A DNA stretch of 44,527 bases from Bacteroidales bacterium (GTDB lineage Bacteria; Bacteroidota; Bacteroidia; Bacteroidales; F082). Position 1 is the first letter of the stretch. The number at the start of each line of letters is the position of its first letter. Positions 8,164 through 17,863 of the stretch are shown piece after piece. The stretch lies in contig JAFZDU010000071.1 in NCBI GenBank assembly GCA_017561025.1, forward strand, positions 1-44,527, given 5' to 3'. Under the pieces are notes generated by a model. That model saw nothing but the letters and a program-made list of their open reading frames with translations, was not told the origin of the DNA and searched no databases. Both the position numbers and the translations under genes were made by a program.

Positions 8164-9789
8164 ATGAGAAACTTCAAGACACTCTTTTCTTCATTGATGA
8201 TATGTTTGATGGCATTGCTCTATGCTCCGGAAATCATGGCGCAGCAGGAAATGAAATCACAGATAGTCACGGAATATAATGGAAAACAATACTATATTCA
8301 TACAGTACAGAAGAAGCAGGCACTAAGAGAAATAGCCGAGCTTTATGATGTTACAATAGCTGAGATATTGTTCGAAAACAAGGAAATAAAGAACAATCCT
8401 AAGCCGGGTTCAATAATCAGAATACCTTATAAAGAAGTGTTCATCGAGGAGGTTCTTGAAGAGGAAGATTATGTCGTCGAGAACGACAGCCTCGCCTTTA
8501 TCCCAGAATTCGTGCCTAAGACATTCGATTCAGAAAGATTATATAAGGTGGCATTGCTGATGCCTCTATATCTCGAACAGGTCGACAATAAGTTTCTCAA
8601 TGAGGAAATATCAAACAAACAGCTTCTTGCAAAGCCTTTCTCATATATTCATTTCTATGAGGGATTTATGATAGCTGTGGATTCTATGGTCAGCAGCCTC
8701 AATATGAAAATAGACCTTAAGGTTTATGACATCGACCAGGATACAAATAAAATAGCCAACGTTCTCCGCGACTCAACGCTTCTCGACATGGATATGATAG
8801 TGGGACCATTCCATTTGAAGCCTTTTGAAAGAGTCATGGAATTTGTGGCAGACCACGATGTTATGATTGTTAATCCTATGACGAATAGAGAAGACTTGCT
8901 GGTTGGCAATAAGAATATGGTGAAGGTAAAGCCTTCATATTCATATCAGATGCAGTGGCTGGAACGTCTTATTCAGGATAGATATACTGATAATAACATC
9001 TTTATTTTGGCAATGGATTCCTCATGTATGGACTATGCGTTCATGATTGAAGATATAGCTTTGAGGAATATAGATGAATTCTCTTATGTCCCTAACCGTA
9101 AAATCAAGAGGATAATAAAGAAACGTCATGATACCTTGAAAAACGAAGAGATAGAATTTGATTCCACTAGTTATATGTCTGATAATGTCGTATTCAATGT
9201 GGCAATGATAAATGAGTTGCCAGACGATACCACCAAGTTGAAAAATCAGGTCGTTGTATATAATTATTCTATAGACAGTCTTAATAAGGTGAAGAATGTG
9301 GCTTCTTCATTCCGTAAGAACCTGTTTGTAGCTTATGGCGACAGCAAGGTGTATGCTACAGAAATCGTCAATAAATTGAACATACTTTCGAAAGACTGCC
9401 CAGTAAGTCTGATAGCTCTGCCTGACTGGTCAAAGTTCGACAGGCTGTTTAACGAGAATCTCATGAAGTTGAGCACTGTCATATATGATGACGACTATAT
9501 TGATTATGATAGTTATGCTGTAGGAAAATTTATTTGCAAGTTCAGAGAAAACTATGGAACGGAGCCTAAGGATATGGCATATCATGGATTCAATATAGGA
9601 TGGTATTTCCTTAATGCTCTTATGAATTACGGCGATAATGTAATGGATGGCATAGCTACATATAGAATACCTTTGTTGAATACAAAGTATTATTTTGATA
9701 GAAAGAATGCCAACGATGGATATGAAAACACATTCTGGAATCAGTATCAATACAAAAATTATGAAAAAGTGCTTTTGCCATATGAATAG
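8164..9789 (+). CDS. Secreted LysM + periplasmic-binding-fold protein
   Basis: 541 aa. A signal peptide ends at MAQQ (about 26-27). A LysM domain (about 43-89: YIHTVQKKQALREIAELYDV...GSIIRIPY) should bind peptidoglycan. From about 127 the protein has the type 1 periplasmic-binding fold seen in amino-acid receptors and LpoA-like proteins (YKVALLMPLYLEQ, MDMIVGPFHLKPFERVMEF). This layout is common in Bacteroidota and probably works at the cell wall; a ligand or partner enzyme is not evident. The last bases overlap the start of the MORN lipoprotein gene by 8, so the two are one translationally coupled unit. Confidence 0.88.
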   Translation: MRNFKTLFSSLMICLMALLYAPEIMAQQEMKSQIVTEYNGKQYYIHTVQKKQALREIAELYDVTIAEILFENKEIKNNPKPGSIIRIPYKEVFIEEVLEEEDYVVENDSLAFIPEFVPKTFDSERLYKVALLMPLYLEQVDNKFLNEEISNKQLLAKPFSYIHFYEGFMIAVDSMVSSLNMKIDLKVYDIDQDTNKIANVLRDSTLLDMDMIVGPFHLKPFERVMEFVADHDVMIVNPMTNREDLLVGNKNMVKVKPSYSYQMQWLERLIQDRYTDNNIFILAMDSSCMDYAFMIEDIALRNIDEFSYVPNRKIKRIIKKRHDTLKNEEIEFDSTSYMSDNVVFNVAMINELPDDTTKLKNQVVVYNYSIDSLNKVKNVASSFRKNLFVAYGDSKVYATEIVNKLNILSKDCPVSLIALPDWSKFDRLFNENLMKLSTVIYDDDYIDYDSYAVGKFICKFRENYGTEPKDMAYHGFNIGWYFLNALMNYGDNVMDGIATYRIPLLNTKYYFDRKNANDGYENTFWNQYQYKNYEKVLLPYE

Positions 9790-10444
9790 GATATTCTCAT
9801 GTTTGCTGCTGATGTTTGTGTTGGCATCATGTGGCGATGACCGTGAAAAAGATGTTGTCAAGTCGTATTATGAAAACGGCAATGTCAAATCAGAGCTGAG
9901 ATATAAGGACGGACATATGAACGGAGAATGTGTTTGGTATTATCCAAACGGCAAGCCTCAGATGACTATAAACTATCACATGGATACTCTTCAAGGAGAG
10001 TCGTTACGTTGGTATGAAAACGGTTTTATGCAGTCGAAATGTTACTATAAGGACAATGAATACGATAGTATTTTCGAGTCATATAATGTCACCGGCGATT
10101 TGCTTAAAAGGGAATATTATAAAGAAGGTATACGTCATGGAGCGGTGACACAGTGGTATGATAGCGGGAAATTGTTTCTTGAAGGGTGCTATAAAGAGGG
10201 CATGTTCGATGGAAGATGGATCATTTATTATGAAAACGGCAGTGTGGGATCGACAGCTACATATAATATGGGTAGTGGAGTCCAAATAGGATATTCACCA
10301 GATGGATTTATGATGACAAAAATCCATTATAAAGATAATGAGAAAGATGGGGAAGAATTACGATATAACAGACAAGGAGAAGTGATGGAAATTCTCATCT
10401 GGAAGGAAGGCGAATTTGTGAAAAAAATAGACAAAAAACAGTGA
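9782..10444 (+). CDS. Lipoprotein with MORN-type repeats
   Basis: 220 aa from ATG 9782, which gives a good lipoprotein signal (MNRIFSCLLLMFVLASC, cysteine 17). The frame is open back to 9695, but that part lies inside the previous gene. The mature part is a string of about seven MORN_2-like repeats of roughly 23 residues (pattern YYENGNVKSELRYKDGHMNG). Relatives are sometimes labelled YwqK antitoxins, but nothing here supports a toxin-antitoxin role. It is probably an outer-membrane or periplasmic lipoprotein that works with the overlapping upstream LysM protein. Confidence 0.88.
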   Translation: MNRIFSCLLLMFVLASCGDDREKDVVKSYYENGNVKSELRYKDGHMNGECVWYYPNGKPQMTINYHMDTLQGESLRWYENGFMQSKCYYKDNEYDSIFESYNVTGDLLKREYYKEGIRHGAVTQWYDSGKLFLEGCYKEGMFDGRWIIYYENGSVGSTATYNMGSGVQIGYSPDGFMMTKIHYKDNEKDGEELRYNRQGEVMEILIWKEGEFVKKIDKKQ

Positions 10445-10474
10445 TTTTTTTGAAGAAAAAATATTTGTTAAATA

Positions 10475-10507
10475 TTTGGCAATTATTAATTAAAAAGCTT
10501 ACCTTTG
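10475..10507 (+). promoter_or_regulatory. gdhA promoter
   Basis: -33 TTTG at 10475-10478 and -7 TACCTTTG at 10500-10507, separated by 21 bases: a full Bacteroidota promoter. A leader of about 50 bases, A-rich and without a Shine-Dalgarno site, precedes the ATG at 10566. Confidence 0.8.
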
Positions 10508-10565
10508 CGGGGTAATTATTTAAAGGAATTAATTTTATTATTTAACCCAATAAAAAATAAAAGTA

Positions 10566-11909
10566 ATGAACGTACAAACCATTATGACAAACTTGGAAGC
10601 TAAGCATCCAGGTGAAAAAGAGTATTTACAAGCAGTTCGCGAAGTTTTAGAATCAGTAGAACATGTTTACAACCAACATCCAGAATTCGAAAAAGCAAAG
10701 ATCGTTGAACGTTTAGTTGAACCAGATCGCATTTTCACATTCAGAGTTGTTTGGGTTGACGATCAAGGTGAAGTTCAAACAAACATCGGTTACCGTGTAC
10801 AATATAACGCAGCTCTCGGTGCATACAAAGGCGGTCTTCGTTTCCACCCAGCTGTTAACGTTTCAATGTTGAAGTTCTTAGGCTTCGAACAAATTTTCAA
10901 AAACGCTTTGACAAACCTTCCACTCGGTGGTGGTAAAGGTGGCGCTGACTTCGATCCAACAGGAAAATCAGACGCTGAAATCATGCGTTTCTGCCACGCT
11001 TTCATGTATGAATTATGGAGAAACATCGGTGCTGACTTAGATTCACCAGCTGGTGACGTTGGCGTTGGTGGCCGCGAAATCGGTTACTTATACGGTATGT
11101 ACAAGAAATTAGCTCGCGAACACAGCACAGGCGCATTGACAGGTAAATCATACGGCTGGGGTGGTTCTTTGATCCGTCCAGAAGCTACAGGTTTCGGTGC
11201 TATGTACTATGTTAACCGCATGGTTAAACAAGTTGGCGACACAATGGAAGGCAAGAGAATCGCTTTGTCAGGCTTCGGTAACGTAGCATGGGGCGCTGCA
11301 ACAAAAGCTATCGAACTCGGTGCTAAAGTCGTTGCTATCTCAGGTCCAGACGGCGTTTGCGAAATCCCAGAAGGTATCACAATGGAAATGGTTAACTATA
11401 TGCTCGAAATGCGTGCTTCAAACCGCAACAAAGTTCAAGATATGGCTGACAAATTCCCAGGCAAAGCTATCTTCACTCCTGGTAAGAAAGCTTGGAGCGT
11501 AAAATGTGACATCGCATGTCCTTGCGCATTCCAAAACGAAATGAACGAAGACGACGCTAAAGAATTACTCGCTAACGGCGTAAAATATGTAGCTGAAGTT
11601 TCTAACATGGGCTGCCAACCAGGCGCTATCTCAACAATCCAAAAATCAGGCACTCCATTCGCTCCTGGTAAAGCTGTTAACGCTGGTGGCGTTGCTACAT
11701 CAGGTCTCGAAATCTGCCAAAACGCTGCTCACATCAGCTGGACTGCAGAAGAAGTTGACGCTAAGTTACAAAAGATCATGAACGACATCTATGACCTCTG
11801 CATCGAATACGGTAAACAAGAAGATGGTACAATCGACTACGTTAAAGGTGCAAACATCGCTGGCTTCATGAGAGTTGCTAAAGCTATGTTAGCTCAAGGT
11901 ATCGTTTGA
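10566..11909 (+). CDS. gdhA: NADP-type glutamate dehydrogenase
   Basis: 447 aa, the usual length of the hexameric small-subunit enzyme. YKGGLRFHP (87-95) and PLGGGKGG with catalytic K124 form the glutamate site; SGFGNVAWGAATKAIELGAKV is the Rossmann dinucleotide site. It aminates 2-oxoglutarate with ammonium in the cytoplasm, the main ammonium-assimilating step in gut Bacteroidales. Codon choice is strongly biased (CCA, TTC, AAC, GGT/GGC), as in a highly expressed gene. It has its own promoter and a strong terminator. NADP preference is inferred from overall similarity to bacterial biosynthetic enzymes. Confidence 0.97.
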   Translation: MNVQTIMTNLEAKHPGEKEYLQAVREVLESVEHVYNQHPEFEKAKIVERLVEPDRIFTFRVVWVDDQGEVQTNIGYRVQYNAALGAYKGGLRFHPAVNVSMLKFLGFEQIFKNALTNLPLGGGKGGADFDPTGKSDAEIMRFCHAFMYELWRNIGADLDSPAGDVGVGGREIGYLYGMYKKLAREHSTGALTGKSYGWGGSLIRPEATGFGAMYYVNRMVKQVGDTMEGKRIALSGFGNVAWGAATKAIELGAKVVAISGPDGVCEIPEGITMEMVNYMLEMRASNRNKVQDMADKFPGKAIFTPGKKAWSVKCDIACPCAFQNEMNEDDAKELLANGVKYVAEVSNMGCQPGAISTIQKSGTPFAPGKAVNAGGVATSGLEICQNAAHISWTAEEVDAKLQKIMNDIYDLCIEYGKQEDGTIDYVKGANIAGFMRVAKAMLAQGIV

Positions 11910-11957
11910 TGAAATTTAGAATTCTAGAACTATAGAATTTTAGAAATATAAAACGTG

Positions 11958-11989
11958 AAAACCTCAGGACCTCAAAGTTCTGAGGTTTT
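11958..11989 (+). terminator. gdhA terminator
   Basis: AAAACCTCAGGAC (11958-11970) pairs with GTTCTGAGGTTTT (11977-11989) over 13 positions with one wobble and a 6-base loop, followed by T-rich sequence. The A-run on the left makes it usable in both directions. Confidence 0.9.
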
Positions 11990-12034
11990 TTATTTATCTC
12001 TCTCTCCGATATCCTTATCCGCCTATTGTCTGTC

Positions 12035-12200
12035 GTCACTCCGTGACTTTTTTAAATCTCAGAATCTCAGAACTAGTGTAAAGTTGAGAGTGTAGAGTAT
12101 AAAATTTAAGGTTCTGAGTTCAAAAAATCAGGAAATTTCTCCATTTCTCCATCACTAAAAAACTTGTAGTCTCTTAGTCTCTTAGTCTTGTAGTCTTGTT
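12035..12200. repeat. Gene-free stretch with word-like repeats
   Basis: The 327-base gap after gdhA holds its terminator, then several short repeated words: CTCAGAATCTCAGAAC, TTCTCCATTTCTCCATC and AGTCTCTTAGTCTCTTAGTC. They resemble slippage-made tandem units and match other gaps in this window. No gene or RNA structure is seen. Confidence 0.6.
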
Positions 12201-12217
12201 GACTTTTCTTATCTTTG
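12187..12217 (+). promoter_or_regulatory. Promoter of the BatA-type gene
   Basis: -33 CTTG (12187-12190), 19 bases, -7 TATCTTTG (12210-12217). Transcription would start about 12223, leaving a leader of roughly 14 bases before ATG 12237. The -33 lies inside the tandem TAGTCTTG words. Confidence 0.65.
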
Positions 12218-12236
12218 CATATTAAATTTTCGAACT

Positions 12237-14267
12237 ATGGATTTCCTTTACCCTAATATGCTTTATGCCTTATTCGCTCTGATAATTCCTATTATAATAC
12301 ATCTTTTTAACTTCAGACGACATAAGACGGTTTATTTCAGCAATACTTCCATACTCAAGACGATAGAGCAGGAGAATAAGAAGACCAAGAAACTGAAAGA
12401 TATAATTGTTTTGATAACGAGAATGTTGTTCATCGCAGCTCTCGTTGTCGCTTTCGCTTATCCTTACAAAAAGAATAATAACGCCATAAATAATAATGTC
12501 GATAATCTCATAGCGGTTTATATCGACAACTCAATGAGCATGCAGTCGTTTTCTTCAGAAAAGACGCTCTTCGACGATGCTCGTTCTTCGGCGGTTAAAC
12601 TTGTTGAGAACCTTAACCAAGCGCAGAAATTCGTGCTTCTCTCTAACGATAGAAATCCTGTAAACGAATATCCTATGAATAAAGACGAGATGCTGATTCG
12701 TCTTAATGAGATGCAGAGCGAATCGGCTCCGGCTACATTCGAGAATGTTTATAACAGTCTGCAATTCATCAAAAAGAAAAATAATTTCAAGTCGGCGAGT
12801 CTTTTCGTCTATTCTGATTTTCAAAAGAATATGATGAAAGTCGATGAGTTGAAAAACGATACTACAATACAAATCGTCGTCTTTCCTCTGAAATCTGATT
12901 TTCAAAATAACATATACATCGACTCGGTATGGATTCAGTCGCCTGTGTTGCAGAAGAATCTTACCAACGAGATAAACGCTCGTATCGTCAATGAAACTCC
13001 TAACGATATTAAAGGACTTCCTGTTAATTTTTCTTTAGATGGCAATGTCGTTGCTTATACTACTGTCGATGTCGTCGCAAACTCGCATTCCGATGTCAAT
13101 ATGCAATTCGTTATTGAAAACGACGGTGACAAAAAGGCGAAGGTCGCAATCCAAGATTCTCCTATCACCTTCGATGACGAATATAATCTCGTGTTGAAAG
13201 TGCGACCTTCGATAAACGTGGTTGAAATTAAGGACAACGGACAAAGTTCATATTTAGAATTGCTCTTTGGTGGTGACGCTCTCGTCAATTATCAGGCAAT
13301 GAGTCCTTATAACATAGACCAGAATGTCGTCAATAACGCTCAGATGATTGTGCTTGACGCTGACGCTGATGTCAACGCCACTTTGCAGCAGTCGCTGCTC
13401 GATTTCGCGGCGCAGGGCGGCAGTCTTGTCGTTTTCAATAATGAAGAAACAGACAACTCTTTGTTATACGACAAACTCGGAATCGCACCTAAGTCGTTGG
13501 ATGATAATGTTTCAAAAATAGAATACGTTGCGCGTAAGAATTCCTTCTTCGATGATGTCTTCGTTAAGTTTCCTGAAAACGCGGCATTGCCTGAGGTGCG
13601 CAAGCACATACGTTTTGACATAAGAAATAACAACGTGCTTAACATCGCTTCTTTGCAGAACGGCGATCCTTTCATTATGATGAGTCGCGTGGAGAAGGGC
13701 AGGGCGTTCGTGTTTACAGTGCCTCTCAGCGACGAATGGTCCGACTTCGCAAGTCATGCTCTTTATGTGTCTATGATGTATAAAATGGCTCTCGTGGGTG
13801 GCGGAATGTCGGATTTGTCGTATACTTTAGGAAGAGACAAATATCATAATATCAACGAGATGACGTTGCTTGTCGATGACAAAGTCGGTGTGAGAAGTGA
13901 GAACGGATTGTATGAAACATATCCTCTTGTCGAGAATCGTGGCAAGTTGAATTATCTTTATTTCTTCGAAGATTTGCCAGAAGCAGGATTTTATGGCATT
14001 TATAAAAATGATGAATATGTCTCGACGATGGCGTGGAACGATAACCGCATAGAATCGGAGATGTCGTTTTGTGGAAAAGACGATATTTCAAAGACTTTCA
14101 AGGAGAAGGAACTGAATCTTCTGGCGACAGTAGACTATGACGAGATCAACTCTGAAAACATGATGGAAGTGGTGATGAGAGACAGCGCGATGTGGAAGAT
14201 GTTCATCATTACAGCATTAATATTATTGTTGATAGAAATTTTAGTTTTACGTTTCTGGAAGTCGTGA
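12237..14267 (+). CDS. BatA-type membrane protein with VWA-like domain
   Basis: 676 aa. The N-terminal BatA/aerotolerance domain has two membrane segments (about 5-24 and 55-75; FLYPNMLYALFALIIPIIIH is typical). It is followed by a von Willebrand A-like domain with a metal-site core D97-x-S99-x-S101 (YIDNSMSMQSF), a long periplasmic or cytoplasmic region with a glutamine-amidotransferase-like feel (MIVLDADADVNATLQQSLLDFAAQGGSLVVF), and a C-terminal membrane segment (IITALILLLIEILVLRFW). The family is a Bacteroidota hallmark; the role is unproven. parC follows after 36 bases with its own promoter-like site. Confidence 0.9.
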   Translation: MDFLYPNMLYALFALIIPIIIHLFNFRRHKTVYFSNTSILKTIEQENKKTKKLKDIIVLITRMLFIAALVVAFAYPYKKNNNAINNNVDNLIAVYIDNSMSMQSFSSEKTLFDDARSSAVKLVENLNQAQKFVLLSNDRNPVNEYPMNKDEMLIRLNEMQSESAPATFENVYNSLQFIKKKNNFKSASLFVYSDFQKNMMKVDELKNDTTIQIVVFPLKSDFQNNIYIDSVWIQSPVLQKNLTNEINARIVNETPNDIKGLPVNFSLDGNVVAYTTVDVVANSHSDVNMQFVIENDGDKKAKVAIQDSPITFDDEYNLVLKVRPSINVVEIKDNGQSSYLELLFGGDALVNYQAMSPYNIDQNVVNNAQMIVLDADADVNATLQQSLLDFAAQGGSLVVFNNEETDNSLLYDKLGIAPKSLDDNVSKIEYVARKNSFFDDVFVKFPENAALPEVRKHIRFDIRNNNVLNIASLQNGDPFIMMSRVEKGRAFVFTVPLSDEWSDFASHALYVSMMYKMALVGGGMSDLSYTLGRDKYHNINEMTLLVDDKVGVRSENGLYETYPLVENRGKLNYLYFFEDLPEAGFYGIYKNDEYVSTMAWNDNRIESEMSFCGKDDISKTFKEKELNLLATVDYDEINSENMMEVVMRDSAMWKMFIITALILLLIEILVLRFWKS

Positions 14268-14282
14268 TTTTTTTTAATTTTG
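14252..14282 (+). promoter_or_regulatory. Possible parC promoter
   Basis: -33 TTTC (14252-14255), 19 bases, -7 TAATTTTG (14275-14282), 21 bases before the ATG. The -33 lies inside the end of the upstream gene. parC may therefore be transcribed independently. Confidence 0.5.
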
Positions 14283-14303
14283 TAGGATAAAGAGAGTGAG
14301 ATT

Positions 14304-17036
14304 ATGGAAGACAATAAAGAAAAAGATTTTGAAGAACAAAATGTTCATGAGGAAGAATCAGGTGTTCGCGTTCAACAAGGCGACGGTTTTAGAGTGATAC
14401 CTCTTAAAGGCTTGATTGATAACTGGTTTATCGATTACGCCTCTAGCGTTATTCTCGACAGAGCTGTGCCTGAAATCAACGACGGATTGAAGCCTGTGCA
14501 ACGTCGTATCTTGCATTCTATGAAAGAACTGGAAGACGGTCGTTACAACAAGGTCGCTAATATCGTTGGTAATACGATGAAATATCACCCTCACGGTGAC
14601 GCTTCTATCGGCGACGCTCTTGTCAATCTCGGACAGAAAGACCTGCTCATCGACACTCAAGGTAACTGGGGTAACGTGCTCACTGGCGACCCAGCTGCTG
14701 CTCCTCGTTATATCGAGGCTCGTCTCTCAAAATTCGCTTTGGATGTCGTCTATAACCCAAAGACCACAGAATGGAAATTCTCTTACGACGGACGTAACAA
14801 AGAACCTGTTACGCTTCCTGTCAAGTTCCCTCTCTTGCTAGCTCAAGGCGCTATCGGTATCGCCGTTGGTCTCAAGGTGGAGATTCTGCCTCATAACTTC
14901 ATCGAACTCATCGATGCTTCAATAGCATATCTCCGTGATGAACCATTCGAACTCTATCCTGACTTCAGAACCGGCGGCATGATCGACGTGCGCTCCTATA
15001 ACGACGGCGCTCGTGGCAGTAAGGTGCAGGTAAGAGCAAAGATATCTCAACTCGACAAGAAGACATTGGTCATCACTGAAATTCCTTACGGAACAACAAC
15101 AGGCACATTGATCGACTCTATCACCAAAGCGGGCGAGAAAGGTCAGATCAAGATTCGCCGCGTCGATGACAACACCTCTCGTAATGCAGAGATAGTGATA
15201 CATCTCGCTCCTGGAGTGTCTCCAGACCAGACTATCGACGCTCTTTACGCTTTCACTCAATGTCAGATGTCGCTTAACAGCTTGTGTACATGCGTTATCC
15301 GTAACGAACATCCTGAGTTCACAACAATATCCGCCATCCTCAAGGAAAGCACCGACAGAACTCTCGACCTTCTCAGCTGGGAGTTGAAGATAAAACTCGA
15401 CGAACTCGAAAGAGACTGGCATTATATTTCTCTCGAAAAGATATTCTTCGAGAAACGTATATATAAGATCCTGGAAAAAGATTCAGATTCATGGGATGAC
15501 CAGATAACTGAAATCGAAAGAGCATTCGACCCATATCGTCAGTTGCTCAAGACAGAGATAACACGCGACGACGTGCTCCGTCTCTGCGAGAAACCTGTTA
15601 GAAAGATCTCAAAATTCGATATCAAGAAGGCTGAAGAACAAATACTCGATATTGAAAATCAAATAGAAAAAGTAAAATACGACCTCGATCATATCGTCGA
15701 CTATACCATCAATTTCTATAATGAAATCAAGAGAAAACATGGTAAAGGTCACGAACGTAGAACAGAGATACGTAACTTCGACAACATCTCTGCTGTCGCT
15801 GTCGCTGCTAACAACGAGAAACTTTATGTCAACAAAGAAGAGAGTTTCATCTGTACCTCTGCAGGTCTTAAGAAAGAACAGAACAAAGACGCATATACTT
15901 TCGTGTCAGACTGTTCCGACTTGGACGATATCATCGTATTCCGCGAAAACGGTACATTCATGGTCACTAAGCTGCAAGCAAAATGCTTCGTAGGACCTGA
16001 GAAGATCATCCATGCTGATGTCTTCCATAAGAACGACGACAGAACAGTATATAATATGGTGTATCGTTCAGGCAAGGCAGGAGCGCCTTATTATGTGAAG
16101 AGATTCTCTGTCAAGGGTATCACTCACGACAAAGACTACGACCTCACTAAAGGCGAACCAGGTTCAAAGGTGGTTTACTTCTCCGCTAACCCTAACGGCG
16201 AGGCAGAAGTGATCAAGGTGATGTTGCGTCCGCAGCCTAAACTGAAGAAAACTTCCTTCGAATATAACTTCGCCGACCTCGCAATAAAAGGTCGTGCAAG
16301 TCAAGGTAATAGACTTACAATACATCCTATCAACAAAATCGTCAAACGCGATGAAGGCGTATCGACATTGGCAGCTCGCGAGATTTGGTACGACGATACA
16401 GTGAAACGTCTCAACGCTGATAAACGCGGCACATTGATAGGTGAGTTCTCTGGCGACGATAAGATTCTTCAAATATTCTCAAACGGCGAGTTCCGTCTCA
16501 CTGGTTACGACCTCTCGACGCACTTCGACGACGACATGACTCAAATCATGAAGTATGACCCAAGTCTGATTTATTCTGTTATTTACATCGAAGGCGAGAC
16601 AAAACTCATGTATATCAAACGTTTTGATATAGACGAGGAGACACCGCTCAACAGAAGAATATCATTCATCGGTGAACATAGCGACGCTCAGTTCCTGATA
16701 ATGAATATGGACAAACTTCCACGTCTGTTGCTTTCATTCAACGATAGTCCTTCTGGAAAACAATATGAAGACGAAGAAGTCAACGTGGCGGAATATATCG
16801 GCGTGAAGAGCTATAAGGCAAAAGGAAAACGCCTCTCAACACACGATGTTGCTACTTACACCTTCCTCGAACCTTTTGAACCAGAAGAGGAAGAAGTGGT
16901 TGAAGAAGAAAATGTTGAGGAAGTAGAAGAAACAGCAGAAGAAATGGAAAATGCTGAAGCAAAAGACTCTTCTAACGAATCAGACGAGAACTTCTTCTCA
17001 GAAGACGATGGTGTTCAACTGACATTATTTGAATGA
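14304..17036 (+). CDS. parC: DNA topoisomerase IV subunit A
   Basis: 910 aa. The breakage-reunion domain is complete: PEINDGLKPVQRRIL (56-70), the quinolone region HPHGDASIGDALVNL (95-109) and catalytic tyrosine Y136 in APRYIEARL. A coiled-coil stretch (about 425-480) and a beta-pinwheel C-terminal domain without an obvious GyrA box favour topoisomerase IV over gyrase. The tail is very acidic (about 855-900). With ParE it decatenates daughter chromosomes. parE is not next to it here. The position after HPHGD, serine in E. coli GyrA and ParC, is alanine (A100). The stop overlaps the next gene's ATG (ATGA). Confidence 0.94.
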   Translation: MEDNKEKDFEEQNVHEEESGVRVQQGDGFRVIPLKGLIDNWFIDYASSVILDRAVPEINDGLKPVQRRILHSMKELEDGRYNKVANIVGNTMKYHPHGDASIGDALVNLGQKDLLIDTQGNWGNVLTGDPAAAPRYIEARLSKFALDVVYNPKTTEWKFSYDGRNKEPVTLPVKFPLLLAQGAIGIAVGLKVEILPHNFIELIDASIAYLRDEPFELYPDFRTGGMIDVRSYNDGARGSKVQVRAKISQLDKKTLVITEIPYGTTTGTLIDSITKAGEKGQIKIRRVDDNTSRNAEIVIHLAPGVSPDQTIDALYAFTQCQMSLNSLCTCVIRNEHPEFTTISAILKESTDRTLDLLSWELKIKLDELERDWHYISLEKIFFEKRIYKILEKDSDSWDDQITEIERAFDPYRQLLKTEITRDDVLRLCEKPVRKISKFDIKKAEEQILDIENQIEKVKYDLDHIVDYTINFYNEIKRKHGKGHERRTEIRNFDNISAVAVAANNEKLYVNKEESFICTSAGLKKEQNKDAYTFVSDCSDLDDIIVFRENGTFMVTKLQAKCFVGPEKIIHADVFHKNDDRTVYNMVYRSGKAGAPYYVKRFSVKGITHDKDYDLTKGEPGSKVVYFSANPNGEAEVIKVMLRPQPKLKKTSFEYNFADLAIKGRASQGNRLTIHPINKIVKRDEGVSTLAAREIWYDDTVKRLNADKRGTLIGEFSGDDKILQIFSNGEFRLTGYDLSTHFDDDMTQIMKYDPSLIYSVIYIEGETKLMYIKRFDIDEETPLNRRISFIGEHSDAQFLIMNMDKLPRLLLSFNDSPSGKQYEDEEVNVAEYIGVKSYKAKGKRLSTHDVATYTFLEPFEPEEEEVVEEENVEEVEETAEEMENAEAKDSSNESDENFFSEDDGVQLTLFE

Positions 17037-17860
17037 TTATGAAGATAAGGACGTTTCTGATAATATCGGTGATATGTCTGTTGTTTGCGTCATGTTCGAC
17101 GCCGATGAGTTTTGCATACGATTTTGTCAGGAAGTCCAATGGCGCGGAAGTGGCGTTTTATGTTCCATATCAGCTTGATAAGATAAATGTAAGGAAAGAT
17201 TGTCAAGGATCTTTCCTTGATTCTATTGATCCGAAAGATATTAACGATACTATCAACGCACGCACAAAAATCGTCAATAAGATTGATGACGAGGTGTTTT
17301 TCAATGTCATGATTTCATCTTTTGAAAACACCTTGAAAGATTATAATCTGAAACTTTCATATTGGGAAAACAAGAACACAAAACCCGATTCTCTTCATTG
17401 GGTTGTTGACTTGTCGCATATCGAGGTGATTGAGTTTATAGAATATATCTTGGCAAATTGCGGATACGACAGCTATGAATTCTTTCCATCAACTTCTGTC
17501 AATGTTGATTCATGGTTTGAATTGATTAACAATGACAAACCTACAGGCGCATTGCTTTATACAGAACAGAGTTATGTGGAGTATGTAGAAGATTGTGGAT
17601 ATTATATGGATTCTCTTAATAATGTCATTGCCACTGCAGATATCCAACGACTTACGATAGACGGTTTTTATGACTTCGCAGTGATGTTAGGAAAACTCTA
17701 TGCCGGATATTCATTCGATTATTTCATGAACGAATATGTCAGGAGAGAGATGATGAGAAGAGGCAAGGAATATTCCGAAGAAAAATATATGCGTTACGAC
17801 CCTTACGAATCATATATCTATCACACAAGAAGAGACAAACTGATTAAGATAGAAGAGTAG
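17033..17860 (+). CDS. Lipoprotein of unknown function, coupled to parC
   Basis: 275 aa. The signal is MKIRTFLIISVICLLFASC (cysteine about 21); ATG 17039 is an alternative to 17033. The mature part is rich in Tyr, Asp and Glu and has no recognisable motif (for example VDLSHIEVIEFIEYILANCGY and EQSYVEYVEDCGYYMDS). It shares the ATGA overlap with parC and is 3 bases from the next gene, so it is probably co-transcribed with both. Many Bacteroidota genomes carry short unknown lipoproteins of this kind; I cannot assign a role. Confidence 0.85.
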   Translation: MIMKIRTFLIISVICLLFASCSTPMSFAYDFVRKSNGAEVAFYVPYQLDKINVRKDCQGSFLDSIDPKDINDTINARTKIVNKIDDEVFFNVMISSFENTLKDYNLKLSYWENKNTKPDSLHWVVDLSHIEVIEFIEYILANCGYDSYEFFPSTSVNVDSWFELINNDKPTGALLYTEQSYVEYVEDCGYYMDSLNNVIATADIQRLTIDGFYDFAVMLGKLYAGYSFDYFMNEYVRREMMRRGKEYSEEKYMRYDPYESYIYHTRRDKLIKIEE

Positions 17861-17863
17861 TTT

